A DNA stretch of 18,265 bases from the NCBI GenBank assembly GCA_031283405.1, contig JAITBX010000051.1, positions 1 through 18,265 of the forward strand, read 5' to 3'. Each line of letters starts with the position of its first letter. Position 1 is the first letter of the stretch. The position numbers and the translations under genes were made by a program. The notes beneath the pieces were generated by a model, which saw only the letters and a list, made by a program, of their open reading frames with translations, was not told the DNA's origin and did not search any database. Shown here piece by piece: positions 7,245 through 13,716 of the stretch. The stretch comes from Burkholderiales bacterium (lineage in GTDB: Bacteria > Pseudomonadota > Gammaproteobacteria > Burkholderiales > Casimicrobiaceae).

Positions 7245-7625
7245 TTATTGGAGCTTGGCAAGAGATACTGTGCGGTTGGCGTTATCGACGTTATATTGAA
7301 ACGTTACCGCCGTTGCCGAGGTAAACGTCAGCGTCGCCGTTCCCACTTTGGTATTGGCGACTTTGCTGTTGTTCCAAGCCGTTCCCCAATTCGGTCCCGT
7401 ATAACGGTAAACATCCAATGTAATCTTGTCGTTGGCCGACCAGCCGTCGCCCTGAAAGATGTACCACGCAGCTTTGCCGTTGCTGTCGTAGGTGTACCAC
7501 GGCACGAAAATATATTTGGCGTTGTTGGGGAAACCCATAATAACGGACATTCCCCAAGCGTCTTCATTCGCGCTCGCCCATTGACCGGTGTATTGCCGGG
7601 TGGGGTTGGTTTTCGTAATTCTCAT
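7245..7625 (-). CDS. Orphan tryptophan-rich domain protein, probably a truncated remnant
   Basis: I do not recognise a named gene. From ATG 7625 the product is 126 residues, with seven tryptophans and many tyrosines spaced as in beta-rich domains: QYTGQWASANEDAWGMS, VPWYTYDSNGKAAWYIF, DGWS, DVYRYTGPNWGTAW, then KVGTATLTFTSATAV and the C-terminus. This pattern (WYTYDxxGKxxWY, then YxxTGP, then VGTATLTF) resembles a C-terminal domain I recall on large exported proteins of beta- and gammaproteobacteria. There is no signal peptide or ribosome site here. The reading frame can be extended to a TTG at 7733, but that start lies inside a hairpin repeat. A severed C-terminal domain of a larger exported protein is the simplest explanation. 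Confidence 0.5.
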   Translation of the reverse strand: MRITKTNPTRQYTGQWASANEDAWGMSVIMGFPNNAKYIFVPWYTYDSNGKAAWYIFQGDGWSANDKITLDVYRYTGPNWGTAWNNSKVANTKVGTATLTFTSATAVTFQYNVDNANRTVSLAKLQ

Positions 7626-7723
7626 CGTGGCTGTGTGCGGAGTTTTGCGCTGTTGCCGCGAAGCCATAGGCAAGCGTAGGATTAACGATTCGCTACAATT
7701 TATGCCGACTCGAAAATCGGGAA

Positions 7724-7748
7724 GGGGCGGCAAAATGCCGTCCCTATG
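7724..7748 (-). repeat. TAGGGGCG-type hairpin repeat, copy 4, next to the ppc stop
   Basis: Read on the minus strand: TAGGGACGGCA, a short T loop, then GCCGCCCC. The plus-strand arms are 7724-7732 and 7736-7744 with one G:T pair. Between it and ppc the minus strand reads TAGGGGCATAGGGAC, so the ppc stop codon (7752-7754) is itself a TAGGGGC start, as at phoR. It lies immediately downstream of ppc. Confidence 0.6.
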
Positions 7749-7751
7749 CCC

Positions 7752-10538
7752 CTATCCGCTGTTGCGCAGCCCCGATGCGATGCCGTTGATGGTCAGGTGG
7801 ACGCCGCGCGCCACACGCTCGTCGGTGTCGCCGGCGCGGTGGCGCTTGAGCAGTTCGACTTGAAGATGGTTGAGCGGATCCATGTAGGGCAGGCGCAGTT
7901 GCAGGGAACGTTTGAGCAACGTGTTGTCGGCGAGGAAATCGTCTTGTTCGAGAACGGCCAGCAGATGCCGACGGGTCAGTTGCCATTCGTCGCTGATGCG
8001 GCTGAAGATGCGTTCGCGCAGTCGGCTGTCGCCGACCAGTTCGGCGTAGCGCGAGGCGACGGCGAGATCGGATTTGGCCAGCACCATGTCCATGTTCGAC
8101 AGGAGGCTGCGAAAGAACGGCCAGGATTTGGCCATACGCCGCAGGGTGGCGAGGCCGTCGGCGTGGTTTTGCAGATAGCTCTCGACCGCCGAACCGAAGC
8201 CGTACCAGCCGGGCAACATCAGCCGACATTGCGTCCATGAGAAAACCCAGGGGATGGCGCGCAAATCTTCGATGCGTTGCGACGCTGTGCGCGAGGCCGG
8301 GCGGCTACCGATGTTCAGATTGGCGATTTCGGAAACCACCGTTGACTGGCGGAAATAATCGGTGAAACCGGGCGTTTCATAGACCAGCCCGCGATAGGCG
8401 GCGAAGGCGCGAGCGGAGAGTTCGTCCATCACGGCGTGGAAAGTCTCGGCGGGTTCGACTTGACTTTCGTGGTCGGTCAGGCTGGCCGCCAGCGTCGCGG
8501 CCAGCAGCACTTCGAGGCTGCGCCTGCCCGTATCGGGATTGCCGTACTTGGCGGAGATGACTTCGCCTTGCTCGGTCAGGCGAATCTGGCCGGAAACGGC
8601 GCCCGCCGGTTGCGCCAGAATGGCGTGGTAGGACGGCCCGCCGCCCCGGCCGACGGAACCACCGCGGCCGTGGAACAGGCGCAGGCGCACGCCGTGTTGA
8701 CGGCAAACGCGGGTGAGTTCGATTTCCGCCTTGTACAGTTCCCAGCCCGAAGTCAAAAAGCCGCCGTCTTTGTTGCTGTCGGAGTAGCCGAGCATCACTT
8801 CCTGCTCGTCGTTGCGACCCGCGATCAACCGGCGGTAGAGCGGCAGAGCGAACAGCGTCTCCATCGTCGCGGCGCTTTTTTGCAAATCCTCGATCGTCTC
8901 GAACAACGGAATGATGTTCACGTCGAGCCGAGCTTCGCCGCCCGACCGCAAAAGCCCGGCTTCTTTCAAGAGCAACGCCAGTTCGAGCAGGTCGGAAACG
9001 CCGTCGGTTTTGGAGATGATGCAGTTGGGCAAGGCGGCGTCGCCGTAATGCCGACGAAGATCGCGGGCGGCAAAGAAAACCTCCAACTCGCCGCGAGTTT
9101 CTTCCGAATAGTTGATATAGGGCGAATACAGAGGTCGCGCCGTGGCGATTTCGCCGAGCAGCAGCGCGATCCGTTCGTTTTCCGGCAGCGCCGCGTAATC
9201 CGGGTAGCGGCCGGCGGCGGCCAGCAATTCGCCAACGGTGCGGGCGTGCACATCCGAGTTCTGGCGCAGATCGAGCGGCGCGAGATGGAAGCCGAAAACT
9301 TGCACGGCGCGCAGCAGGCGGCGCAGGCGACCGCCGGCCAGACGGGCGCTGCCGTTTTGCTTGAGCGATCGGGACAACACTTTGAGATCGGCGCGCAAGT
9401 CTTCCGGCCGTCGATAGGATGGCTCATGGGGGCGCTCGTGGGACGCGGTTTGGCCGATTTCGTGGGGCGCCGGCTCGAAGCGGTCGAGCGAGCGCGCCGT
9501 TGCTGTCAGCCGCGCATGGATGGCGGCGAGGGCGCGTCGGTAAGGCTCATCGGCGCGTTGCGGCGATTGGTCGGGCGATGTGTCGGCCAACGCGACGAGT
9601 TCCGGCGTGATTCCGGACAGCAGATCGGAGAGCGGCAATTCGGTATCGAGTTGACGAATTTCATCGAGGTAGCGGCTGATGACTGCCGCCGATTGCAAGC
9701 GCAACGCTTCGACGAGAATGTCAACAGTGACGAAGGGATTGCCGTCGCGGTCGCCGCCGATCCACGAACCGATGTGAAAAAAGGGCGGCAGCGCCCAGTC
9801 CCGCTCAGGATAGCGTTGCTGCAACTGCTGCGCCACCTGAATGTAAAGACACGGCAATTCGGTGAAGAAGGTTTCGTTGAAATAGCTGATGCCGTTCTTC
9901 ACTTCGTCGATGACTTTCAGGCGCACAGGTCGCAGAATGCGCGACTGCCACAGTGTGAGAACGGCGTCGGCCAGCGCTTCGTCGTTGTCGGCGATTTCCT
10001 CCGGCGTCATCCGTTGGCGCTCGCGCTGTTCGAGCAGGCGAGCGATCACGCGATGGTTGCCGATCAGACTCTGGCGCTGCACTTCGGTCGGGTGCGCGGT
10101 GAGCACAGGAACGACCAGCGCGTGAGCGAAGAAATCGGCGACCGCCGTCGCTGGCGTCCGGTCAGCGGCGAGACGATCAAGCGAGTGAATCAGACTGCCG
10201 GAACGCGGCGGCGAACCGGCGAGATCGTGAGCGCGGCGGCGGCGAATGTGATGCACATCCTCGGCGATGTTGGCCAGTTGCAGAAAATAGTTGAAGGCGC
10301 GAACGACGAGCTGAGTCATCTGATGCGGCAACGGATCGAGCAGAGCGGCCAGTTCGGCGCGCGCCGCCGGATCGCCGTCGCGGGCGAAGCGCACCGCCGT
10401 CCGGCGCACGCTCTCGACGAGATTGAAAACATCGGCGCCCTCCTTCTCGCGGAGCGTGTCGCCGAGAACGCGACCCAAGCGACGGATGTCGTCGCGCAGC
10501 GGTTCGTCTTTGCCGAGGTCGGGAATGGCTTGGCTCAT
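7752..10538 (-). CDS. ppc: Phosphoenolpyruvate carboxylase
   Basis: Ppc carboxylates phosphoenolpyruvate with bicarbonate to oxaloacetate, replenishing the TCA cycle in the cytoplasm. The start chosen is ATG 10538 (MSQAIPDLGKDEPL), seven bases after CAGGAA; longer readings run into repeats and promoter. The 928-residue product has catalytic H149 in LTAHPTEVQRQS, K590 in GYSDSNKDGGFLTSGWELYK (584-603) and the glycine-rich loop FHGRGGSVGRGGGP (622-635). By alignment from memory with the E. coli enzyme, R631, K822, R882 and N926 correspond to the aspartate-inhibitor site, so allosteric inhibition is likely kept. The C-terminus is LRNSG rather than the common MRNTG. It is somewhat longer than the E. 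coli enzyme (883). Transcribed divergently from aceE. Confidence 0.97.
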   Translation of the reverse strand: MSQAIPDLGKDEPLRDDIRRLGRVLGDTLREKEGADVFNLVESVRRTAVRFARDGDPAARAELAALLDPLPHQMTQLVVRAFNYFLQLANIAEDVHHIRRRRAHDLAGSPPRSGSLIHSLDRLAADRTPATAVADFFAHALVVPVLTAHPTEVQRQSLIGNHRVIARLLEQRERQRMTPEEIADNDEALADAVLTLWQSRILRPVRLKVIDEVKNGISYFNETFFTELPCLYIQVAQQLQQRYPERDWALPPFFHIGSWIGGDRDGNPFVTVDILVEALRLQSAAVISRYLDEIRQLDTELPLSDLLSGITPELVALADTSPDQSPQRADEPYRRALAAIHARLTATARSLDRFEPAPHEIGQTASHERPHEPSYRRPEDLRADLKVLSRSLKQNGSARLAGGRLRRLLRAVQVFGFHLAPLDLRQNSDVHARTVGELLAAAGRYPDYAALPENERIALLLGEIATARPLYSPYINYSEETRGELEVFFAARDLRRHYGDAALPNCIISKTDGVSDLLELALLLKEAGLLRSGGEARLDVNIIPLFETIEDLQKSAATMETLFALPLYRRLIAGRNDEQEVMLGYSDSNKDGGFLTSGWELYKAEIELTRVCRQHGVRLRLFHGRGGSVGRGGGPSYHAILAQPAGAVSGQIRLTEQGEVISAKYGNPDTGRRSLEVLLAATLAASLTDHESQVEPAETFHAVMDELSARAFAAYRGLVYETPGFTDYFRQSTVVSEIANLNIGSRPASRTASQRIEDLRAIPWVFSWTQCRLMLPGWYGFGSAVESYLQNHADGLATLRRMAKSWPFFRSLLSNMDMVLAKSDLAVASRYAELVGDSRLRERIFSRISDEWQLTRRHLLAVLEQDDFLADNTLLKRSLQLRLPYMDPLNHLQVELLKRHRAGDTDERVARGVHLTINGIASGLRNSG

Positions 10539-10562
10539 GGGAGGTTCCTGATGGGAAGGCAA

Positions 10563-10591
10563 AGCATACCGCAAGCTGACCCGCGCATCAA
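10563..10591 (-). promoter_or_regulatory. Putative sigma-70 promoter of ppc
   Basis: On the minus strand, TTGATG (10591-10586) and TATGCT (10568-10563) each match four of six consensus bases and are separated by exactly 17 bases. Transcription would start near 10556, giving a leader of roughly 18 bases that contains the CAGGAA ribosome site before ATG 10538. A hairpin repeat (10597-10622) abuts the upstream side of the -35. Confidence 0.55.
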
Positions 10592-10596
10592 ACGAA

Positions 10597-10622
10597 GGCG
10601 GGCGACCACAGGTCGCCCCTAC
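10597..10622 (-). repeat. TAGGGGCG-type hairpin repeat, copy 3
   Basis: GGGCGACC (10600-10607) and GGTCGCCC (10611-10618) form a perfect eight-base stem with loop ACA. Read on the minus strand it is GTAGGGGCGACC-TGT-GGTCGCCCGCC, with the same flanks as copy 2 at 7138. It sits five bases upstream of the putative ppc -35. Confidence 0.7.
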
Positions 10623-10635
10623 GCCTCCATCACAA

Positions 10636-10723
10636 CCTTCCCCCACTCTCGCCGAAGACGAGAGTACAAACCCCCGTCGGCTTCGCCGACACCCCCTTTG
10701 AAAAAGGGGGGCGTCGGGGAAGG
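10636..10723. repeat. Four-way inverted-repeat structure in the ppc/aceE spacer
   Basis: The outer stem CCTTCCCC (10636-10643) pairs with GGGGAAGG (10716-10723). Inside it lie three side-by-side perfect hairpins: ACTCTCG/CGAGAGT (10645-10651, 10659-10665), GTCGGC/GCCGAC (10676-10681, 10685-10690) and CCCCCTTT/AAAGGGGG (10692-10699, 10703-10710). Together they describe a cloverleaf-like fold. It lies about 40 bases upstream of the candidate aceE -10. I see no coding potential or tRNA features. It may be a stack of nested intergenic repeats rather than a functional RNA. Confidence 0.55.
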
Positions 10724-10761
10724 AGTTTGATGCCTGATCTCTGATCCCTGCCTTTTGCGTG

Positions 10762-10767
10762 TATACT
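10762..10767 (+). promoter_or_regulatory. Candidate -10 element for aceE
   Basis: TATACT matches five of six bases of the sigma-70 -10 consensus. No good -35 lies 16-18 bases upstream (CTCTGA or TCTGAT), so activation by a regulator would be needed. Start of transcription near 10774 would give an aceE leader of about 130 bases, which contains an inverted repeat (10786-10792 with 10830-10836) and a leader reading frame. Confidence 0.35.
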
Positions 10768-10810
10768 TTCTCCGATTGTCATGATCCGGCGGCGATGCTG
10801 CTGTGAGGTG

Positions 10811-10906
10811 ATGAATGTTGCCGTTTCCTCCGCCGGAACTTATCCGCTCCGGTCACTAGGCATCGGCGTCAGGGCACAACCCGTTTATTTGGAGGTCTCA
10901 CGATGA
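10811..10906 (+). CDS. Possible 31-codon leader reading frame overlapping the aceE start
   Basis: ATG 10811 opens a 31-codon frame beginning MNVAVSSAGTYPLRS. It ends at TGA 10904-10906, overlapping the aceE start as ATGA. GAGG at 10805-10808 is too close to this ATG, but is well placed for a second ATG at 10815, which opens a 14-codon frame in another register (stop TAG 10857-10859). The start region lies in the loop of a seven-base GC stem (10786-10792 with 10830-10836). There is no recognised homologue or biased composition. It may be chance. Confidence 0.2.
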   Translation: MNVAVSSAGTYPLRSLGIGVRAQPVYLEVSR

Positions 10907-13563
10907 CAACCGGACACGATTACGATCCGCAGGAAACTCAGGAATGGCTGGCGTCTCTGGAAGGAATTCTGCAACACGCCGGCCCCATGCGCGCGCATTA
11001 TCTGATCGAGCAATTGATCGAGAAGGCGCGTCTCGAAGGCGTCAATCTGCCCTTCTCTGCCAACACCGAATACATCAACACGATTCCGCTCGATCAGCAA
11101 ACGCCGATTCCCGGCGATCAGGAAATCGAGCATCGCATTCGTTCGTTCGTGCGCTGGAACGCGGCGGTGATGGTGTTGCGCGCCAACAAGGATTCCAATG
11201 TCGGCGGCCACATCGCCAGTTTCGCTTCGGCGGCGACGCTCTATGAAGTGGGCTACAACCATTTCTGGCGCGGCGGCAATAACGGGCGCGGCGATTTGAT
11301 TTTTCTTCAAGGGCATTCCGCGCCCGGCATTTACGCGCGCGCTTTTTTGCTGGGACGTTTGACGCTGGAGCAGATGGATCGTTATCGGCAGGAGGTTGAC
11401 GGCGGCGGTTTGTCGTCGTATCCGCATCCGTGGCTGATGCCGGACTTCTGGCAGTTTTCAACGGTGTCGATGGGGCTGGGGCCACTGATGGCGATTTATC
11501 AGGCGCGCTTCCTGCGCTATCTCGAATCGCGCGGTTTCGGCAAACACAGTCATCGCAAAGTGTGGGCGTTTCTCGGCGACGGCGAAACCGACGAACTGGA
11601 AACGCTCGGCGCGATCAGCATGGCAGGTCGTGAAAAACTCGACAATCTGATTTTCGTCGTCAACTGCAATTTGCAACGCCTCGACGGGCCGGTGCGCGGC
11701 AACGGCAAAATCATTCAGGAACTCGAAGCCGAATTTCGCGGCGCGGGGTGGAACGTCATCAAAGTGATCTGGGGCAGTCAATGGGATCCGCTGCTGGCGC
11801 GCGACAAGAATGGCGCGTTGAAGCGGCGGATGATGGAATGTCTCGACGGCGATTATCAGACATTCAAAGGACGCGACGGCGCGTATGTGCGCGAAAATTT
11901 TTTCAACTCGCCGGAACTCAAAGCGCTGGTCGCCAACATGAGCGACGACGATGTTTGGCGATTGAATCGCGGCGGCCATGATCCGCACAAGGTGTATCCG
12001 GCTTACAAGGAAGCGAGCGAACATCAGGGACAGCCGACGGTGATTCTCGCCAAGACGATCAAGGGTTACGGCATGGGCGCGTCGGGCGAGGCCGCCAACA
12101 TCGCGCATCAGGCGAAGAAGATGACTCTCGATTCGCTGATGCGTTTCCGTGATCGTTTCAAATTGCCGCTGACCGACGAACAAGTCGAGAAACTCGAATA
12201 CATTTCGTTCGCGCCGGATTCCGTCGAATATCAGTTTATGCAGGAGCGGCGGAAAACGCTGAACGGTTACATGCCGGAGCGGCGAATACGCGCCGAATCG
12301 TTGCCCGTTCCGGCGCTGGAAGCGTTTGAACGTTTTCTCAAGAGCACGGAGACGCGCGAAATTTCGACGACGATGGCGTTCGTGCAGATGTTGCAGATAC
12401 TGTTGCGCGATCCGCATCTCGGCAAACGGATCGTGCCGATCGTTCCCGATGAATCACGCACGTTCGGCATGGAAGGATTGTTCCGGCAAATCGGCATCTG
12501 GTCGCAAGTCGGTCAGCTTTACACGCCGGAAGACGCCGATCAACTGATGTTTTACAAGGAAGCGAAGAACGGGCAGGTTTTGCAGGAAGGCATCAACGAA
12601 GCGGGCGGCTTGGCCGACTGGATCGCGGCGGCGACATCGTATTCCATGCACGGCGAGCCGATGATTCCGTTTTTCATCTACTATTCGATGTTCGGTTTTC
12701 AACGCTTCGGCGATCTCGCTTGGGCAGCCGGCGATCAGCGCGTGCGCGGTTTCCTGCTCGGCGGAACCGCTGGACGCACGACGTTGAACGGCGAAGGTTT
12801 GCAGCACGCGGACGGTCATTCGCATTTACTGTCGGCAACGATTCCGAATTGCGTGAGCTACGATCCGACGTTCTCGTATGAAGTGGCGGTGATTTTGCAG
12901 GATGGCTTGCGCCGGATGCTCACCGAACAGGAAGACGTGTTCTACTACATCACACTGATGAACGAGAATTACGCACATCCCGACATGCCGAAAGGCGCGG
13001 AAGACGACATTCGGAAAGGCATGTACCGATTCAGCGCCGAAGCTGCCGGCAAGAAAAACGCGCCGTGCATTCAGCTTCTTGGTTCCGGCACGATTTTCCG
13101 CGAAGTGATTGCCGCTGCCGATTTGTTGCGCGACGATTGGGGTGTGACCGCGACGCTGTGGGGTTGCCCGAGCTTTACCGAACTGGAACGTGAAGGCCGC
13201 AAACGCGAACGCGAACATTTGCTGCATCCGATGTCGGCGCGCAAGTTGTCGCATGTCGAAAAATGTTTGAAAGACACACAGGGGCCGATTATCGCCGCGA
13301 CCGATTACAACCGCGCGTTTGCCGAGCAGATTCGCCCGCATGTGCCGAAAGGTCGCCGTTACGTCACGCTGGGCGCCGACGGCTTTGGCCGTTCCGATAC
13401 CCGCGAGAAACTGCGCCATTTCTTTGAAGTGGATCGCCGCTGGATTGCCGTCGCGGCGCTGAAAGCGTTGGCGGACGATGACGCACTTCCGGCGGCGCGG
13501 GTTGACGAAGCGTTGAAAAAATATTCACTCGATACAAAAAAACCGGCGCCGTGGACGGTGTAA
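10903..13563 (+). CDS. aceE: Pyruvate dehydrogenase E1 component, homodimeric type
   Basis: AceE decarboxylates pyruvate with thiamine diphosphate and transfers the acetyl group to the lipoyl arm of AceF, feeding acetyl-CoA into the TCA cycle. ATG 10903 follows GGAGG (10891-10895) by seven bases. The 886-residue length is almost that of the E. coli enzyme (887). Visible features: SNVGGHIASFASAATLYEVG (98-117), the thiamine-diphosphate/magnesium motif FLGDGETDE (223-231) closing near VVNCN (252-256), the NRGGHDP loop (355-361), and H402 in NIAHQAKKM, the position equivalent to E. coli H407. Transcribed divergently from ppc. The partner aceF lies 153 bases downstream, separated by hairpin repeats. 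Confidence 0.97.
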   Translation: MTTGHDYDPQETQEWLASLEGILQHAGPMRAHYLIEQLIEKARLEGVNLPFSANTEYINTIPLDQQTPIPGDQEIEHRIRSFVRWNAAVMVLRANKDSNVGGHIASFASAATLYEVGYNHFWRGGNNGRGDLIFLQGHSAPGIYARAFLLGRLTLEQMDRYRQEVDGGGLSSYPHPWLMPDFWQFSTVSMGLGPLMAIYQARFLRYLESRGFGKHSHRKVWAFLGDGETDELETLGAISMAGREKLDNLIFVVNCNLQRLDGPVRGNGKIIQELEAEFRGAGWNVIKVIWGSQWDPLLARDKNGALKRRMMECLDGDYQTFKGRDGAYVRENFFNSPELKALVANMSDDDVWRLNRGGHDPHKVYPAYKEASEHQGQPTVILAKTIKGYGMGASGEAANIAHQAKKMTLDSLMRFRDRFKLPLTDEQVEKLEYISFAPDSVEYQFMQERRKTLNGYMPERRIRAESLPVPALEAFERFLKSTETREISTTMAFVQMLQILLRDPHLGKRIVPIVPDESRTFGMEGLFRQIGIWSQVGQLYTPEDADQLMFYKEAKNGQVLQEGINEAGGLADWIAAATSYSMHGEPMIPFFIYYSMFGFQRFGDLAWAAGDQRVRGFLLGGTAGRTTLNGEGLQHADGHSHLLSATIPNCVSYDPTFSYEVAVILQDGLRRMLTEQEDVFYYITLMNENYAHPDMPKGAEDDIRKGMYRFSAEAAGKKNAPCIQLLGSGTIFREVIAAADLLRDDWGVTATLWGCPSFTELEREGRKREREHLLHPMSARKLSHVEKCLKDTQGPIIAATDYNRAFAEQIRPHVPKGRRYVTLGADGFGRSDTREKLRHFFEVDRRWIAVAALKALADDDALPAARVDEALKKYSLDTKKPAPWTV

Positions 13564-13570
13564 GTTTTTG

Positions 13571-13629
13571 TTTCTCTCTCTCCCCTTGCGGCGCTTCGAC
13601 AAGCTCAGCATGCGCGGAAGGGAGAAAGG
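13571..13629 (+). repeat. Composite hairpin between aceE and aceF with nested 15-base element
   Basis: An imperfect outer stem joins the pyrimidine-rich 13571-13590 with the purine-rich 13612-13629 (CTCTCCCC...GCG against CGCGG AAGGGAGAAAGG). Its loop carries CTTCGACAAGCTCAG (13594-13608), the exact reverse complement of the element at 7102-7116, bounded by GCGC on both sides. The outer arms resemble the hairpin at 7186-7223, which lacks the inner element. The element begins eight bases after the aceE stop. Confidence 0.6.
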
Positions 13630-13641
13630 ATGAGGGGTAAC

Positions 13642-13669
13642 GTAGAGACAAGGCCTGCCTTGTCTCCGC
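13642..13669 (+). repeat. TAG-type hairpin repeat, copy 5
   Basis: GAGACAAGGC (13645-13654) and GCCTTGTCTC (13657-13666) form a perfect ten-base stem with a two-base loop, preceded by GTA and followed by CGC. It has the same layout as the TAGGGGCG copies but different arm sequence. It lies between aceE and aceF and ends 48 bases before the aceF start. It is not followed by a T-run, so it may reduce rather than stop read-through. Confidence 0.6.
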
Positions 13670-13716
13670 AAAATTGAATCAGAGCTTCCCCAACGAAATT
13701 TTTACAGGTTGATTTT

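Noticed and set aside
7224..7679. Plus-strand frame of 151 codons across the orphan domain gene
   Set aside because: The minus strand shows clear, structured protein motifs with tryptophan/tyrosine spacing; the plus frame is its shadow.
10539..10646. Longer ppc start giving an extra 36 residues
   Set aside because: The extension would cover the putative promoter and a hairpin repeat; ATG 10538 has a ribosome site and gives the expected N-terminus.
10636..10723. Cloverleaf as a tRNA gene
   Set aside because: No TTCGA-type T loop or matching anticodon arm with conserved tRNA bases; stem and loop sizes do not fit tRNA.
8436..10730. Very long open frame on the plus strand (764 codons) opposite ppc
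   Set aside because: It lies antisense to a complete ppc with all catalytic motifs; composition is low-complexity glutamine/arginine/valine typical of the complement of GC-rich coding DNA, with no recognisable domain.
13642..13669. Intrinsic transcription terminator after aceE
   Set aside because: A strong stem is present but no T-run follows, and aceF in the same direction should be co-expressed; recorded as a repeat instead.
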